A stretch of 64,000 nt of DNA, taken from assembly GCF_021295345.1 (NCBI RefSeq), contig NZ_JAIMJB010000021.1, forward strand, positions 16,428-80,427, in the 5' to 3' direction. A program made the position numbers and the translations under genes. The first letter of the stretch is position 1. The number at the start of each line of letters is the position of its first letter. Of the stretch, positions 1 through 9,560 are shown piece after piece. Source of the DNA: Motilimonas eburnea. GTDB taxonomy: Bacteria > Pseudomonadota > Gammaproteobacteria > Enterobacterales > CBDFNC01. The notes below the pieces were generated by a model. The model saw nothing but the letters and a program-made list of their open reading frames with translations, was not told the origin of the DNA and made no database searches.

Positions 1-2
1 CG

Positions 3-362
3 TTTTATTACAATGCCAAGCGTCAAATTGAACGTAAGCCTTGGCTATTAAAAGCGATTTTATGGTCATTGCCATTACCTTGGATAGCGATTCAAACAGG
101 TTGGTTTGTGGCGGAGTTTGGTCGTCAACCTTGGGCTATCAGTGAAGTTCTGCCGACCTTTTTGGGGGTGTCAAACCTGACCGTCAGTCAAGTCGTCACC
201 ACCATGATAGCGTTTGTTACTGTGTATATCATCTTGTTCGTGATTGAAATGTACCTCATGGTGAAGTTTGCCAAACAGGGGCCAAGTTCTTTGCATACCG
301 GGCGCTATCATTTTGAAAAGCAAGCTGAAACAGAAGCCAGTTTACGCCAAAGCCATTACTAG
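3..362 (+). CDS. cydA: cytochrome bd ubiquinol oxidase subunit I, C-terminal end
   Basis: This is the last 119 codons of CydA; the start lies before the window. The subunit carries hemes b558, b595 and d and oxidises quinol while reducing oxygen at low oxygen tension in the inner membrane. The visible part has the segment GWFVAEFGRQPW (about residues 36-47 of the fragment), which is typical of the CydA C-terminal region, then one membrane helix (VTTMIAFVTVYIILFVIEMYLM) and a hydrophilic tail. The frame stays open to the window edge. cydB follows after 9 bases, with an AGGAG ribosome site, so the two genes are in one operon. Identification rests on the sequence and on the neighbours cydB, cydX, cydD and cydC. 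Confidence 0.95.
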   Translation, partial: FYYNAKRQIERKPWLLKAILWSLPLPWIAIQTGWFVAEFGRQPWAISEVLPTFLGVSNLTVSQVVTTMIAFVTVYIILFVIEMYLMVKFAKQGPSSLHTGRYHFEKQAETEASLRQSHY

Positions 363-371
363 GAGTGACTC

Positions 372-1511
372 ATGTTTGATTATGAAACGTTAAAATTAAT
401 TTGGTGGGCAATCATAGGCGTGCTGATGATTGGTTTTATGGTGACCGATGGCATGGACATGGGGGTCGGGACCTTATTGCCATTTGTGGGTAAAACCGAT
501 GATGAGCGCCGTGTAGTGATCAATACCGTAGGGGCGCACTGGGACGGCAACCAAGTTTGGTTTATTACCTTAGGTGGTGCGCTATTTGCGGCTTGGCCTT
601 TGGTTTATGCGACCGCATTTAGTGGTTTTTACTTTGCCATGATGCTGACCTTATTTGCATTATTCTTACGTCCACTTGGATTTGACTATCGCAGTAAACT
701 CGATAATCCACGCTGGCGTGGCAACTGGGACTGGGCCTTGTTTGTTGGAAGTTCGGTACCGCCACTGGTTTTTGGTGTGGCCTTTGGTAATTTATTACAA
801 GGTGTGCCGTTTCATTTTGATGATCTGATGCGTGTGAGCTATACAGGCAGCTTCCTTGCCTTGTTTAATCCATTCGCTTTGCTCTGTGGCGTGGTCAGTG
901 TTGCCATGGTCACCATGCACGGCGGCGCCTGGTTGGTGATGCGTACCGAGCAAGTCGTTGCAGAGCGTGCAGCAAAAATCGGCATGGCCGCAGCCCTCGT
1001 TTTAGTAGTCGCATTTGTTTTTGCCGGTGTGTGTATTTGGCTTTGGATCCCAGGGTTTCACGTTGTGGGTGAAGTGGATATCAGCGGTGTCGCTAACCCA
1101 ACGCTGAAGCAAGTTGAATTAGCACAGGCTGCTTGGTTACAAAATTACAACTTGTACCCACTGATGTGGCTGTTTCCTGCTGCGGGAGTGACCTTGGCAC
1201 TCGTGGCTATGGTGCTGATGAAACTAGGAAAAGGAGCATTAGCCTTTATTGCGACCAGTGTGGCCAATGCGGGCGTGATTTTAACGGCTGGCGCTTCCAT
1301 GTTCCCATTTGTGATGCCATCAAGTTCGGTGCCTAATCACAGCTTAACTTTGTGGGATGCGGTATCAAGTGAAATGACGTTAAATTTAATGTTGATCGCG
1401 GTGATACTGCTACTGCCTTTTGTATTAGGTTACACCATTTGGTGTTATTACAAAATGTGGCGCCGAGTCACGGTGGCCGAGATTACCGAACACAGTCACT
1501 CTACTTACTAA
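372..1511 (+). CDS. cydB: cytochrome bd ubiquinol oxidase subunit II
   Basis: CydB is the second large membrane subunit of the bd-type quinol oxidase. The 379-residue length is normal for the family. The N-terminal stretch MFDYETLKLIWWAIIGVLMI and the segment GMDMGVGTLLPFV match the conserved start of CydB, and the segment around WDGNQVWFI is highly characteristic. Eight to nine hydrophobic helices are visible. The ATG has an AGGAG site 6 bases upstream. It lies between cydA and the small cydX gene. Expression in relatives is controlled by oxygen regulators, but the operon promoter is outside the window. Confidence 0.97.
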   Translation: MFDYETLKLIWWAIIGVLMIGFMVTDGMDMGVGTLLPFVGKTDDERRVVINTVGAHWDGNQVWFITLGGALFAAWPLVYATAFSGFYFAMMLTLFALFLRPLGFDYRSKLDNPRWRGNWDWALFVGSSVPPLVFGVAFGNLLQGVPFHFDDLMRVSYTGSFLALFNPFALLCGVVSVAMVTMHGGAWLVMRTEQVVAERAAKIGMAAALVLVVAFVFAGVCIWLWIPGFHVVGEVDISGVANPTLKQVELAQAAWLQNYNLYPLMWLFPAAGVTLALVAMVLMKLGKGALAFIATSVANAGVILTAGASMFPFVMPSSSVPNHSLTLWDAVSSEMTLNLMLIAVILLLPFVLGYTIWCYYKMWRRVTVAEITEHSHSTY

Positions 1512-1566
1512 TTTGATAAACGCGGTGGCAAGCCTGTCAATTTGCCACCGTAAATAAGGAATTTCT

Positions 1567-1695
1567 ATGTGGTATTTTAGTTGGATTTTAGGTGTGCTGC
1601 TGGCTTGTGCTTTTGGCATTATTAATGTGATGTGGTACGAAATGCAGCAACATGTAGACAATGTTGCAAAAGACCAGGATGACGACAACGTTTAG
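1567..1695 (+). CDS. cydX: cytochrome bd oxidase small subunit CydX
   Basis: This is a 42-residue single-helix protein. It starts MWYFSWILGVLLAC and contains the hallmark WY.E segment (VMWYEMQQH) after the helix, then an acidic tail (DQDDDNV). CydX stabilises the heme cofactors of the bd oxidase and sits in the same complex. It follows cydB by 55 bases and has a TAAGGA ribosome site. Its position directly after cydB is the usual one. The length and residue pattern fit the family well. Confidence 0.93.
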   Translation: MWYFSWILGVLLACAFGIINVMWYEMQQHVDNVAKDQDDDNV

Positions 1696-1863
1696 TCTTC
1701 GATATGTTGGGATTGGCGTTTGGTTGATCCCTTATTGAGTGCTCTATACCTTGATGCTTTGCGCCACCATGGCGACTTAAGTTAGCCAGTCTTCCAATTG
1801 GCCATATTAACTCAAATTACGCCAAATAATGCGAAGACAATGGGCCGCAGTTTAGGAGTTTGC

Positions 1864-3687
1864 ATGTCACAACCCCTTTCTAAAGATACAAGCCAACACG
1901 CCAATCGCTGGCTCAAGCAGCAAAAAAGTAAGTCTAATGGTTTATTAGCCAAGGCCATCGCCTTTGGCTCGTTCAATGGCTTGTTGATGATCGGCCAAAT
2001 GGCGCTGCTAGCCATCCTCATTAATCAAGCTATCTTTGAGCAGCGCAGCTTAACGGAGTTAGGGCCTTGGTTTGGTTACCTTGTCGTTGTGGTAATACTG
2101 CGTGCTTTGTTTGGTTATTTAAGTGAGCGCTTTAGTCAACGCGCCGCTGCAAGGATAAAACAACAAATTAGGCACGAGCTGCTGGCTAAGATCGTCCGCC
2201 TTGGCCCTGCTTATTGTCGTCAATTCGGGCAATCCAACCTGGCCCAATTAACCCATCAAGGGGTTGAATCGCTGCAAGATTATTTTGCAGGCTATTTACC
2301 TGTGGTTGCCTATTGCGCCGTGATCCCTTTTGGCGTGTTGGCCTTAGTGTTTCCCTTTGATTGGGGCGCGGGCTTGATCTTAGTGTTCACAGCGCCCTTT
2401 ATCCCGTTTTTCATGATTTTGATTGGCCAGCGCGCAGAAGCCATGAATCAGCAACATTGGGCTAAGCTGTTGCGCATGAGCAGTCACTTTTTGGATATTA
2501 TTCAGGGGCTGACGCAACTGAAGGTGTTCAATGCGGCGCGCCAAGAGCTTGCTGCGGTAAAATCCATTAGTGATGATTATCGGCGTCAAACCATGAAAAT
2601 CTTACGGGTGGCGTTTTTATCCTCATTCTTTTTGGAATTTTTAGCCTCTGTTTCCATTGCTTTAGTGGCGGTTATCTTTGGCTTTAGGCTTTATTACGGC
2701 GAGGCGACCTATGTGATTGCCCTTTGGATCTTGTTGTTGGCCCCCGAGTTCTACTTGCCATTTCGCAACCTAGGCACTCAGTATCATGCCAAAATGGCAG
2801 GGGCGGCCGCTGCCGTGGATATGATAAAGCTATTGGAGCAACCTGAACCAACAACGACAGCTAAGCCAACAAGCGTCGATGTTGCGCTGGCTAGACCAAG
2901 CTTAGTGGCGCCCTTTACGTTAACTTGTCAGCAGGTTAACTTCGCCTACGCTGGGCGTCGCAATACCTTGGTTGATATTAATTTGCAGATTTCAGGCCCC
3001 GGTTTATTCGCTATTGTTGGGGCAAGTGGCGCGGGAAAATCCACCTTAATTGATATATTGCTGGGCTTTCAATCCCCCGATAGCGGTCATGTGCTGGTTA
3101 ATCAACAACCTTTAACCCCAACGTTACGCGACCGGTGGCTCAATCATTGTGGTTGGATAGCGCAGCAAGGCCAGGTGTTCTTTGGCTCCATCGCTTATAA
3201 CCTCGCCTTGAGTGATGACATTGATATAAACCTTGCTCAGCAAGCATTAGCCCAAGCGGGATTAAACCCGTTTGTTGATTCCCTTGAGAAGGGCATAAAT
3301 ACCCAAGTAGGTGAAGGTGGGCTGGGCCTTTCGGGTGGACAAAGTCAGCGCTTAGCCTTAGCAAGAGCATTTTATCATCAACCTGAAGTATTGATACTGG
3401 ATGAGCCAAGTAGCCACTTAGACAAAGACAGTGAAGCCATCGTCCTTGATGCGATTAAGGAATATGCAAAAACACATTTGGTGATAGTGATCGCTCATCG
3501 CTTGCATACGGTAAAGCAGGCCAATGCCATTATTGTGATGGCCGAGGGGCAAGTAGTTGAGCAAGGTGACCATCAGCAACTACTGGCTCAAAATGGGATT
3601 TACCATGCCATGTTACATGTGGATAGCGACCTCAGCGGCATTAATCAAGAGGGCTTAAAACCAACGGGAGTAGGGCGTCATGAATAA
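1864..3687 (+). CDS. cydD: heterodimeric ABC exporter of glutathione/cysteine, subunit CydD
   Basis: This is half of the CydDC exporter, which moves thiols (glutathione, cysteine) to the periplasm and is needed to assemble cytochrome bd. The protein is about 607 residues: six N-terminal membrane helices, then an ATPase domain with Walker A GASGAGKST, signature LSGGQSQRLALARAF and Walker B VLILDEPSSHLD. The ATG at 1864 is preferred over the upstream in-frame codon at 1798 because it has a TTAGGAG site and gives the usual N-terminus. It overlaps cydC by 8 bases, which suggests translational coupling. Placing cydDC directly after cydABX puts the oxidase and its assembly factor on one strand, possibly in one transcript. 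Confidence 0.94.
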   Translation: MSQPLSKDTSQHANRWLKQQKSKSNGLLAKAIAFGSFNGLLMIGQMALLAILINQAIFEQRSLTELGPWFGYLVVVVILRALFGYLSERFSQRAAARIKQQIRHELLAKIVRLGPAYCRQFGQSNLAQLTHQGVESLQDYFAGYLPVVAYCAVIPFGVLALVFPFDWGAGLILVFTAPFIPFFMILIGQRAEAMNQQHWAKLLRMSSHFLDIIQGLTQLKVFNAARQELAAVKSISDDYRRQTMKILRVAFLSSFFLEFLASVSIALVAVIFGFRLYYGEATYVIALWILLLAPEFYLPFRNLGTQYHAKMAGAAAAVDMIKLLEQPEPTTTAKPTSVDVALARPSLVAPFTLTCQQVNFAYAGRRNTLVDINLQISGPGLFAIVGASGAGKSTLIDILLGFQSPDSGHVLVNQQPLTPTLRDRWLNHCGWIAQQGQVFFGSIAYNLALSDDIDINLAQQALAQAGLNPFVDSLEKGINTQVGEGGLGLSGGQSQRLALARAFYHQPEVLILDEPSSHLDKDSEAIVLDAIKEYAKTHLVIVIAHRLHTVKQANAIIVMAEGQVVEQGDHQQLLAQNGIYHAMLHVDSDLSGINQEGLKPTGVGRHE

Positions 3688-5401
3688 TGTGATCCGTTTG
3701 CTCAAGCTAATGAAACCCCAACTTGGGATGATGGCGCTGGGTGCCTTGTTATCCCTTGTCGCCCTGTTAGCCAATATAAGCTTACTTGCCGTTTCTGGCT
3801 GGTTTCTGACCATCATGGCGATGGCTGGACTAACAGGCGCCTCGATTAATTATTTTACACCGGGCGCAGTGGTGCGCTTTTTAGCCATTGTCAGAACCGC
3901 GGGTCGCTATGCGGAGCGATTAGTTACCCACGAAGCGACGTTTCGGATTTTAGCCCAGTTAAGGTACTACTTTTATCAACAATTAATGCCTTTGATGCCC
4001 TATTATCAGGTGCAGTTTCAATCGGCTGATTTGTTAACGCGAATGCAGCAAGATATCGATAATATTGACAACTTTTACCTTCGCATCTTACTGCCTGCGA
4101 CGGTGGCGGGCGTGAGTGTCCCGCTTGTGTGTGCGGCGGTCGCTTATTTTTCAACTACCTTAGCCATGGTGTTAGCTCTGGTGCTGGTGGCGTTGGGGGT
4201 AGGCTTACCTTACTTAACCTATCGTTTGAGTGCGGCTCAAGCCAAACAAAAGCTGCAAGTGAATAACCAGTTGCAACTGGGGTTAGTTGACGGCATTTTT
4301 GCTCTGCGTGAGCTCATTATGTATCAGGTTGCAACGCGTTATCACGCGCATCTACTAGATGTTTCTCAACGATTATTAGCGATAGAGCTGCAATTACAGC
4401 GTTATCGTAGTTTGGCGAACTCGGCTCATTTTTTGTTGGTTAATGGGCTGGTGATAATCAGCTTTGTTATTCTGATACCGTTAGTGGAGCAAGGCCAATT
4501 GGCCAGTGAGTATATTGCTAGTCTTGCGCTGTTAATGCTTGTCAGTGTTGAAACCGTGATGGCATTGCCATTGGCTTGCCAGTTATTACCCAACACCTTA
4601 GCCAGTGCGGCGCGTTTGTTTGACATTGTTGATATGCCCCATCCTAAGTTTACAGGTAACGAGAAGGTGACTCGCGGGGATATTGTATTTAACCAATTGG
4701 ACTTTAGTTACCCAGAGCAGAGCGCGTTAGCATTAAAGGGGATTACCCTCACCATTAAACCGGGACAAAAGGTGGCCATTATTGGCCCAAGTGGTGCAGG
4801 AAAATCAACATTGATTAACTTACTGATGGGCTTTTGGCCGACCCCAGCAGGCAAGCTCACGGTGGCAGGCAAAGATCTTAATGTGTTAGATCGAGAGCAA
4901 TTAAGGCAGCACATGACATTGATGAGTCAAACGGGCCACATTTTTAATGCCACCATTGCCGATAACTTACGTTTAGCCAAGCCTGATGTGACTTTGGAGC
5001 AAATGCGCCAAGTTTGTGAACAGGTCGGGTTAACTGACTTTATTGATACCCTTGAACATGGCGTCGATACTTGGCTAGGAGAAACCGGCTCGGGGATATC
5101 TGGCGGCCAAAGGCAGCGGTTGCAATTGGCGCAAGTACTGCTTCGAAATGGTCAGGTATTGATTCTCGATGAGCCAAGTAAAGGCTTAGATAACTTATCA
5201 GAGCGCCAGCTCATGGCGAATTTATTTGGCCATCTTGCGAGTACTCAGCAAACCCTGATCATGGTTACTCATAAACCGGCTATGCTAGCGGCGATGGATA
5301 AGATAGTGGTGATGGAGCAAGGGGAAGTCGTGGCGATGGGTGAGCACTTGAGTTTACTGCAAACGTGCCCTTATTATCGCGACCTTATTGATTATTTTTA
5401 G
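3680..5401 (+). CDS. cydC: heterodimeric ABC exporter of glutathione/cysteine, subunit CydC
   Basis: This is the partner of CydD in the inner-membrane thiol exporter. The 573-residue length is standard. The N-terminal half is a six-helix membrane domain with the CydC-like segment PGAVVRFLAIVRTAGRYAERL. The ATPase domain has Walker A GPSGAGKST, signature ISGGQRQRLQLAQ and Walker B VLILDEPSKGLD. The start overlaps the end of cydD by 8 bases. It is the last gene of the cyd cluster, followed by a non-coding stretch with a strong hairpin. Confidence 0.94.
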   Translation: MNNVIRLLKLMKPQLGMMALGALLSLVALLANISLLAVSGWFLTIMAMAGLTGASINYFTPGAVVRFLAIVRTAGRYAERLVTHEATFRILAQLRYYFYQQLMPLMPYYQVQFQSADLLTRMQQDIDNIDNFYLRILLPATVAGVSVPLVCAAVAYFSTTLAMVLALVLVALGVGLPYLTYRLSAAQAKQKLQVNNQLQLGLVDGIFALRELIMYQVATRYHAHLLDVSQRLLAIELQLQRYRSLANSAHFLLVNGLVIISFVILIPLVEQGQLASEYIASLALLMLVSVETVMALPLACQLLPNTLASAARLFDIVDMPHPKFTGNEKVTRGDIVFNQLDFSYPEQSALALKGITLTIKPGQKVAIIGPSGAGKSTLINLLMGFWPTPAGKLTVAGKDLNVLDREQLRQHMTLMSQTGHIFNATIADNLRLAKPDVTLEQMRQVCEQVGLTDFIDTLEHGVDTWLGETGSGISGGQRQRLQLAQVLLRNGQVLILDEPSKGLDNLSERQLMANLFGHLASTQQTLIMVTHKPAMLAAMDKIVVMEQGEVVAMGEHLSLLQTCPYYRDLIDYF

Positions 5402-5556
5402 TCTTAAGCAGACTTTTTAGCCAACGCCTTGCTGTAATATGACTCATTAAGTTGATTGGGTAGGGTGACGATTTTGAGCGAGCCTGTCGACTTGTAATCA
5501 TGATGCACGCCACTGGCGTTGCGAAAACTGATTGAAGGAACTGACTCTCTATACCC

Positions 5557-5590
5557 AAGCAGCCTAAGCCGGACATGGCTTAGGCTGCTT
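5557..5590. terminator. strong hairpin between cydC and the convergent chemoreceptor gene
   Basis: A perfect 14-base stem (AAGCAGCCTAAGCC / GGCTTAGGCTGCTT) with a 6-base loop sits between two convergent genes. There is no long T-tract on either side, so it may be a weak or factor-assisted terminator or an RNA-stabilising hairpin. Upstream, at about 5448-5461, lies half of the dispersed repeat described at 16020. Confidence 0.6.
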
Positions 5591-5606
5591 CGTCAACCTC
5601 TGATGG

Positions 5607-7487
5607 TTAAACCTTAAATTGACCCAGTAGCTTATCTTGCTCAGATACTTGTTGCTCCATTGCGCGACAATGGTTTACTTGCTCAATGGCGCCACTGGAT
5701 ACTTCTTGACTGATGTCGCGGATATTTGTGGTGTTGCGATTAATCTCTTCTGAGGTTGCCGATTGTTGCTCGGCTGCCGCAGCAATTTGCAAGTTCATGT
5801 CATTTATTTTAACGATGGCAGAACGAATCACATCCAGTGCTTCATTCGCCTTGCTGGCTTCTTCAGAGGTATCACTGGCAAGCTCTCTGCTTTGTTTAAT
5901 TTTGGACTCAGCCTCTCTAACACCCGTTTGCAGTTGTTCTATCATGGTTTTTATTTCGCTGGTGGATTGTTGAGTACGAGAAGCCAGAGAACGAACTTCA
6001 TCAGCAACGACCGCAAATCCACGTCCTGTTTCACCTGCTCGCGCGGCCTCAATTGCGGCATTGAGTGCGAGTAAATTGGTTTGTTCAGCAATGCCGGTGA
6101 TCACGAGTAAGATGGATTCAATGTTATCACTGTATTTTGCTAGCTCGACAACGGTTGCAACGGCGTGATCCATTTCTTTAGCGAGGTTATTAATCGACTG
6201 ACTGGCACTGGACACGATGGCCACGCCGTTCGCCGTTTCGGTGTCAGCGGTTTGTGCTGATTGGGCGGCGACTTGAGCACTGTTAGCCACCTCGACAGCA
6301 CTGGACGCCATCTGATTCATGGCGGTGGCCAGTTGATCCAGCTCGGCAAGCTGTGTCGCTAACTCTGATTCGGCTTTTTGTGATTCATCGCTCGTCAGAG
6401 TGGTACTGTGTCGGATGTCATCAGAAATGGACTTGATCTGGGTGATCATGGTTTGCAACTGAGCAACAAATTTGTTGAATTGATCAGCCACTTCGCCAAA
6501 TTCATCATTGGATAATACGGGCAAACGCTTAGTTAAGTCGCCGTTACCACTGTTAATTTCTACAAGTGAGCTACTGAGTAGACCAATAGGGTGTAGAATG
6601 CGTTGCATAAGGGTACTGACTATTACAACACCAATCAGTAAGCTAATCAGTCCGCCGAATAATGACTTCCAAGCGATTGCTTGAGCATCAGCCATGACAA
6701 TGTTTTCGTCTACCACAATGGCGAGATACCAATCAAGCCCTTTTAATTCGGTTAAAGGGGTAAAGCTAACCCATAACGATTTACCGTCTATGCTGACTTC
6801 TTTGATATTCGACTCAAGGGGTAATTTAGTGCCGCCAAAAGCAGTACTGTAATTTTGGCCATTGAGGTCAGCGTTGGGGTGAGAGATGATCTTACCATTA
6901 CTGCTGAGTAAAAAAGCGTAACCCGCACCATTGAAGTTCAATGTGTTTAGTGCACTCGAGACGGTTTTTAGGCTTAAATCACCACCAAATGCACCTTTGA
7001 AACTGCCTTTGTCAGATAATTTAGCAACGACTGAGATCAGGATATCCTTTGTGACGGCATCGGCATAAGGCTCGGTGATGGCTGCGCCTTTTGCTGCTCT
7101 GGCTACACCGTACCAAGGGCGCTTGCGGGCATCCCAGTTATCTGGTTGCCAAGTAGGATCATTGGTGATCGCGACGCCATCTGTGTCTAGGCCACCGAAA
7201 ATAAGCAAAAACTCGTCTTTTAATAAGGGGCTGTTAAATGCTTCTTGGATATTTTCATCGCTAAAGTCGGCATCGATGAACTGGGCCATCAGGTTTATCA
7301 GCTCGAGCTTACCATTTAACCAATGAGTGATTTGGAGATTTAATGCGTCACTGGATTCGGTAATGGCTGCATAGGAATGGGTTTTGAGATTATCGGACAT
7401 CTCTTTATATTGAAACCAAGACAACAGGCTGATCGTGACGGCTAATACGATGGAGGAGGCCCCCACCACTTTCCACGCAACTTTCAT
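5607..7487 (-). CDS. methyl-accepting chemotaxis protein with periplasmic sensor domain
   Basis: This is a 626-residue inner-membrane chemoreceptor. Residues 8-24 form the first membrane helix. The periplasmic region (about 30-275) contains the [13 protein letters not shown] segment typical of double-Cache sensors, which bind amino acids, organic acids and similar small ligands. A second helix lies near residues 277-297, followed by a HAMP linker and a cytoplasmic signalling domain with the invariant tip [19 protein letters not shown]. It signals to CheA/CheW. The ligand cannot be read from the sequence. No partner genes adjoin it. There is no C-terminal pentapeptide tether for methylation enzymes. 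Confidence 0.93.
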   Translation of the reverse strand: MKVAWKVVGASSIVLAVTISLLSWFQYKEMSDNLKTHSYAAITESSDALNLQITHWLNGKLELINLMAQFIDADFSDENIQEAFNSPLLKDEFLLIFGGLDTDGVAITNDPTWQPDNWDARKRPWYGVARAAKGAAITEPYADAVTKDILISVVAKLSDKGSFKGAFGGDLSLKTVSSALNTLNFNGAGYAFLLSSNGKIISHPNADLNGQNYSTAFGGTKLPLESNIKEVSIDGKSLWVSFTPLTELKGLDWYLAIVVDENIVMADAQAIAWKSLFGGLISLLIGVVIVSTLMQRILHPIGLLSSSLVEINSGNGDLTKRLPVLSNDEFGEVADQFNKFVAQLQTMITQIKSISDDIRHSTTLTSDESQKAESELATQLAELDQLATAMNQMASSAVEVANSAQVAAQSAQTADTETANGVAIVSSASQSINNLAKEMDHAVATVVELAKYSDNIESILLVITGIAEQTNLLALNAAIEAARAGETGRGFAVVADEVRSLASRTQQSTSEIKTMIEQLQTGVREAESKIKQSRELASDTSEEASKANEALDVIRSAIVKINDMNLQIAAAAEQQSATSEEINRNTTNIRDISQEVSSGAIEQVNHCRAMEQQVSEQDKLLGQFKV

Positions 7488-7603
7488 AGCTAATTCCTAT
7501 TAACATGGTCGATGAATGATGTTTATAGATCTAGCTTAAGACTAAACTGAGTTTTTGCTTGGATTTATGGGAACTGAGCGGTCATTTTTATATAAAATTG
7601 CAG

Positions 7604-8269
7604 TTATTTCAGATCTTCAGGTTGAAAAGAATCCAGCCACTGCGGCTTGTAGGTTGCCATTAGGCTAATGGCCATGCCATTGAGGAGCGCTTCTGGAAAT
7701 AGCATCAGCGGCCAAAGGTGAAGGTAATCTTGCAGTACCGCTTCGGCCCGATATTGGCCATCAATCAGGTAAAAACCGCCTAAAGCAAGGTGGCGAACCA
7801 ACATGCTCAGTGCTGCCGCAAAAAAGCCACAGCAAAATACATAAACGAAAAAATGCCTGGGCAAATGCTGTCGATAGAGCCTTAATACTTGATGGCTGAC
7901 AAGGATAGGTAATCCTATACCGAGGAGTATTTCGATAACAGTCTGGGCAACTGAGCTGCCTTGCCAGAAGCTAAGTAACACTAAGTTTGCCGTCGCGATC
8001 AGAAAGGTCAAGCGCCAGCCGATCATTAATGTTGCCGCGGTCAATCCGAGAAAGTGCATTTCAAGGCCGGCGTGTATGCCAGCTTTTAAATACCAAATAG
8101 GCAGCAAAGCCAGCGCAATTCCAAGGCATCTTTTTTGCAATTCAGGCAAAAGAGGTGGGTGTAAATACTGCTGATAACCAATGACAAGAAGTAAGCAAGC
8201 TAATAAAGTGCCGGCGACCCCGCTAAGTAAGGTAAATTCAATGGCAGGGGCCGGTGAAGAGGCGAGCAT
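7604..8269 (-). CDS. CbiM-like (COG3235-type) integral membrane protein
   Basis: This is a 221-residue protein with about six membrane helices. The segment AGIHAGLEMHFLGLTAATLMIG resembles the conserved His-rich core of the CbiM/COG3235 family, whose better-known members are substrate-binding membrane parts of nickel or cobalt uptake systems. The classical N-terminal MHIPDG motif of CbiM is absent, and no ATPase (CbiO) or CbiQ gene lies nearby, so metal transport is only a family-based guess. Its start codon overlaps the stop codon of pflA by one base (TAATG), so the two are probably translated together, which is an unusual partnership. Confidence 0.65.
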   Translation of the reverse strand: MLASSPAPAIEFTLLSGVAGTLLACLLLVIGYQQYLHPPLLPELQKRCLGIALALLPIWYLKAGIHAGLEMHFLGLTAATLMIGWRLTFLIATANLVLLSFWQGSSVAQTVIEILLGIGLPILVSHQVLRLYRQHLPRHFFVYVFCCGFFAAALSMLVRHLALGGFYLIDGQYRAEAVLQDYLHLWPLMLFPEALLNGMAISLMATYKPQWLDSFQPEDLK

Positions 8270-9081
8270 TAGAAAATCACATTATCGTGGTATTCACTGA
8301 GAATGTCTTTAATTGTGTTCATGACATCCCGAGAAGGGGGCGATACACCTTCAAGAGGGTAGGTTTCACCCATGGCTATCCATTTATGTCGGCCTAACTC
8401 GTGATAAGGCAGTAACTCAACCTTTTCGATGTTTTTCATTGGCTTAATAAACTCACCTAAATCGCGAGCAGATTGCTCGTCATCAGTGTGGCCCGGCACA
8501 ACGACATAACGGATCCAAGTAGGTTGATTCCGTTCGGCAAGGTGCTTGGCAAAAGCTAAGGTGTATTTGTTGCTAACGTGAGTAAGTTCAATATGGGCAT
8601 CGTTATGAATTTGCTTGATGTCGAGCATTACCAGATCAGAGACATCAAGCACTTCATCGACCAACGGACTCATTTTACGCACAAAGCCATTGGTATCTAA
8701 ACAAGTGTGTATGCCTTCTTTCTTGGCTTGGCTGAACAAGGCATGAACAAACTCTTGTTGCAACATGACCTCGCCTCCGCTGGCTGTGACTCCGCCGCCA
8801 CTGGCGTTCATGAAGTGGCGGTATTGAACTAAATCTTTCATCAGTTCATCAACGGTCACTTCTTTGCCGCCTTCGGTATCCCAAGTGTCACGGTTATGAC
8901 AATACTGGCAACGCATTAAGCAGCCTTGAGTGAAGACAATAAAACGTATACCGGGGCCATCGACGGTGCCGCACGTTTCCACAGAGTGAATACGGCCAGT
9001 CACTTTACCCATATCTTGCTCAGCTTCTGAGCTTAGGGTCACTGAATCAATTTGTGTCGATGGATGGGCAGGGCTTGTCAT
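8269..9081 (-). CDS. pflA: pyruvate formate-lyase activating enzyme (radical SAM)
   Basis: PflA uses S-adenosylmethionine and a 4Fe-4S cluster to put the glycyl radical on PflB. The cluster motif CLMRCQYC and the surrounding text ([32 protein letters not shown]) are essentially those of enterobacterial PflA. The 270-residue frame has about 23 extra N-terminal residues compared with the usual 246; an in-frame ATG at 9010-9012 (protein start [10 protein letters not shown]) would give the normal length, so the start is uncertain. Its partner pflB lies about 25 kb away at 33.7 kb instead of next to it. Confidence 0.95.
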   Translation of the reverse strand: MTSPAHPSTQIDSVTLSSEAEQDMGKVTGRIHSVETCGTVDGPGIRFIVFTQGCLMRCQYCHNRDTWDTEGGKEVTVDELMKDLVQYRHFMNASGGGVTASGGEVMLQQEFVHALFSQAKKEGIHTCLDTNGFVRKMSPLVDEVLDVSDLVMLDIKQIHNDAHIELTHVSNKYTLAFAKHLAERNQPTWIRYVVVPGHTDDEQSARDLGEFIKPMKNIEKVELLPYHELGRHKWIAMGETYPLEGVSPPSRDVMNTIKDILSEYHDNVIF

Positions 9082-9560
9082 AAGTACCTAAACAGTTGTG
9101 ATTGAGCAAGGGCAATAAAATAAGTAGATGATTGTAACCAAATATACCCAAGCATAAAAGCTTTGGCGTCTTGGATTTGTGCAAAAAGCGCTTTTTAAAT
9201 GCCGTTAACAAAAACGCTGTATCGGGGCGAATCCTGTTTCCCTCATAAATGTTATCAACTTGTGATATTTGTCTCGCCTAGGATGTCTTAAAACTACTAG
9301 ATATTCGGTAATTCACCACTGTTCATTGTGTCTTCGTTTCTACGGAAAAATGGTACGATATTGATTAACTCTTTGTTTAGTAATGATTATGGTCTGTCGC
9401 TTTTATTGCTTTTTGTCTTTTTTTTGGGGTTTTTAACGGTTTATGAAGGCTGAGTCTGGTGTCTTTTAATTGACATTGATTTTCGCCTTTTCCTATTACG
9501 ATGTTGCTCAATGATAACCATCACTGGTATCGCAATATTTCATCAATAGGAGCAAGTTTA
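9082..9560. other. 479-base divergent intergenic region
   Basis: This is the gene-free stretch between divergent pflA and the cytochrome b gene. It is AT-rich, with T-tracts near 9415-9430. It should hold promoters for both directions. I looked for an FNR-type TTGATnnnnATCAA site and found only partial half-sites (for example TTGATTAAC near 9361). A short ATACCCAAGC stretch at about 9145 resembles the end of the dispersed repeat described at 16020. No RNA gene was recognised. Confidence 0.5.
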
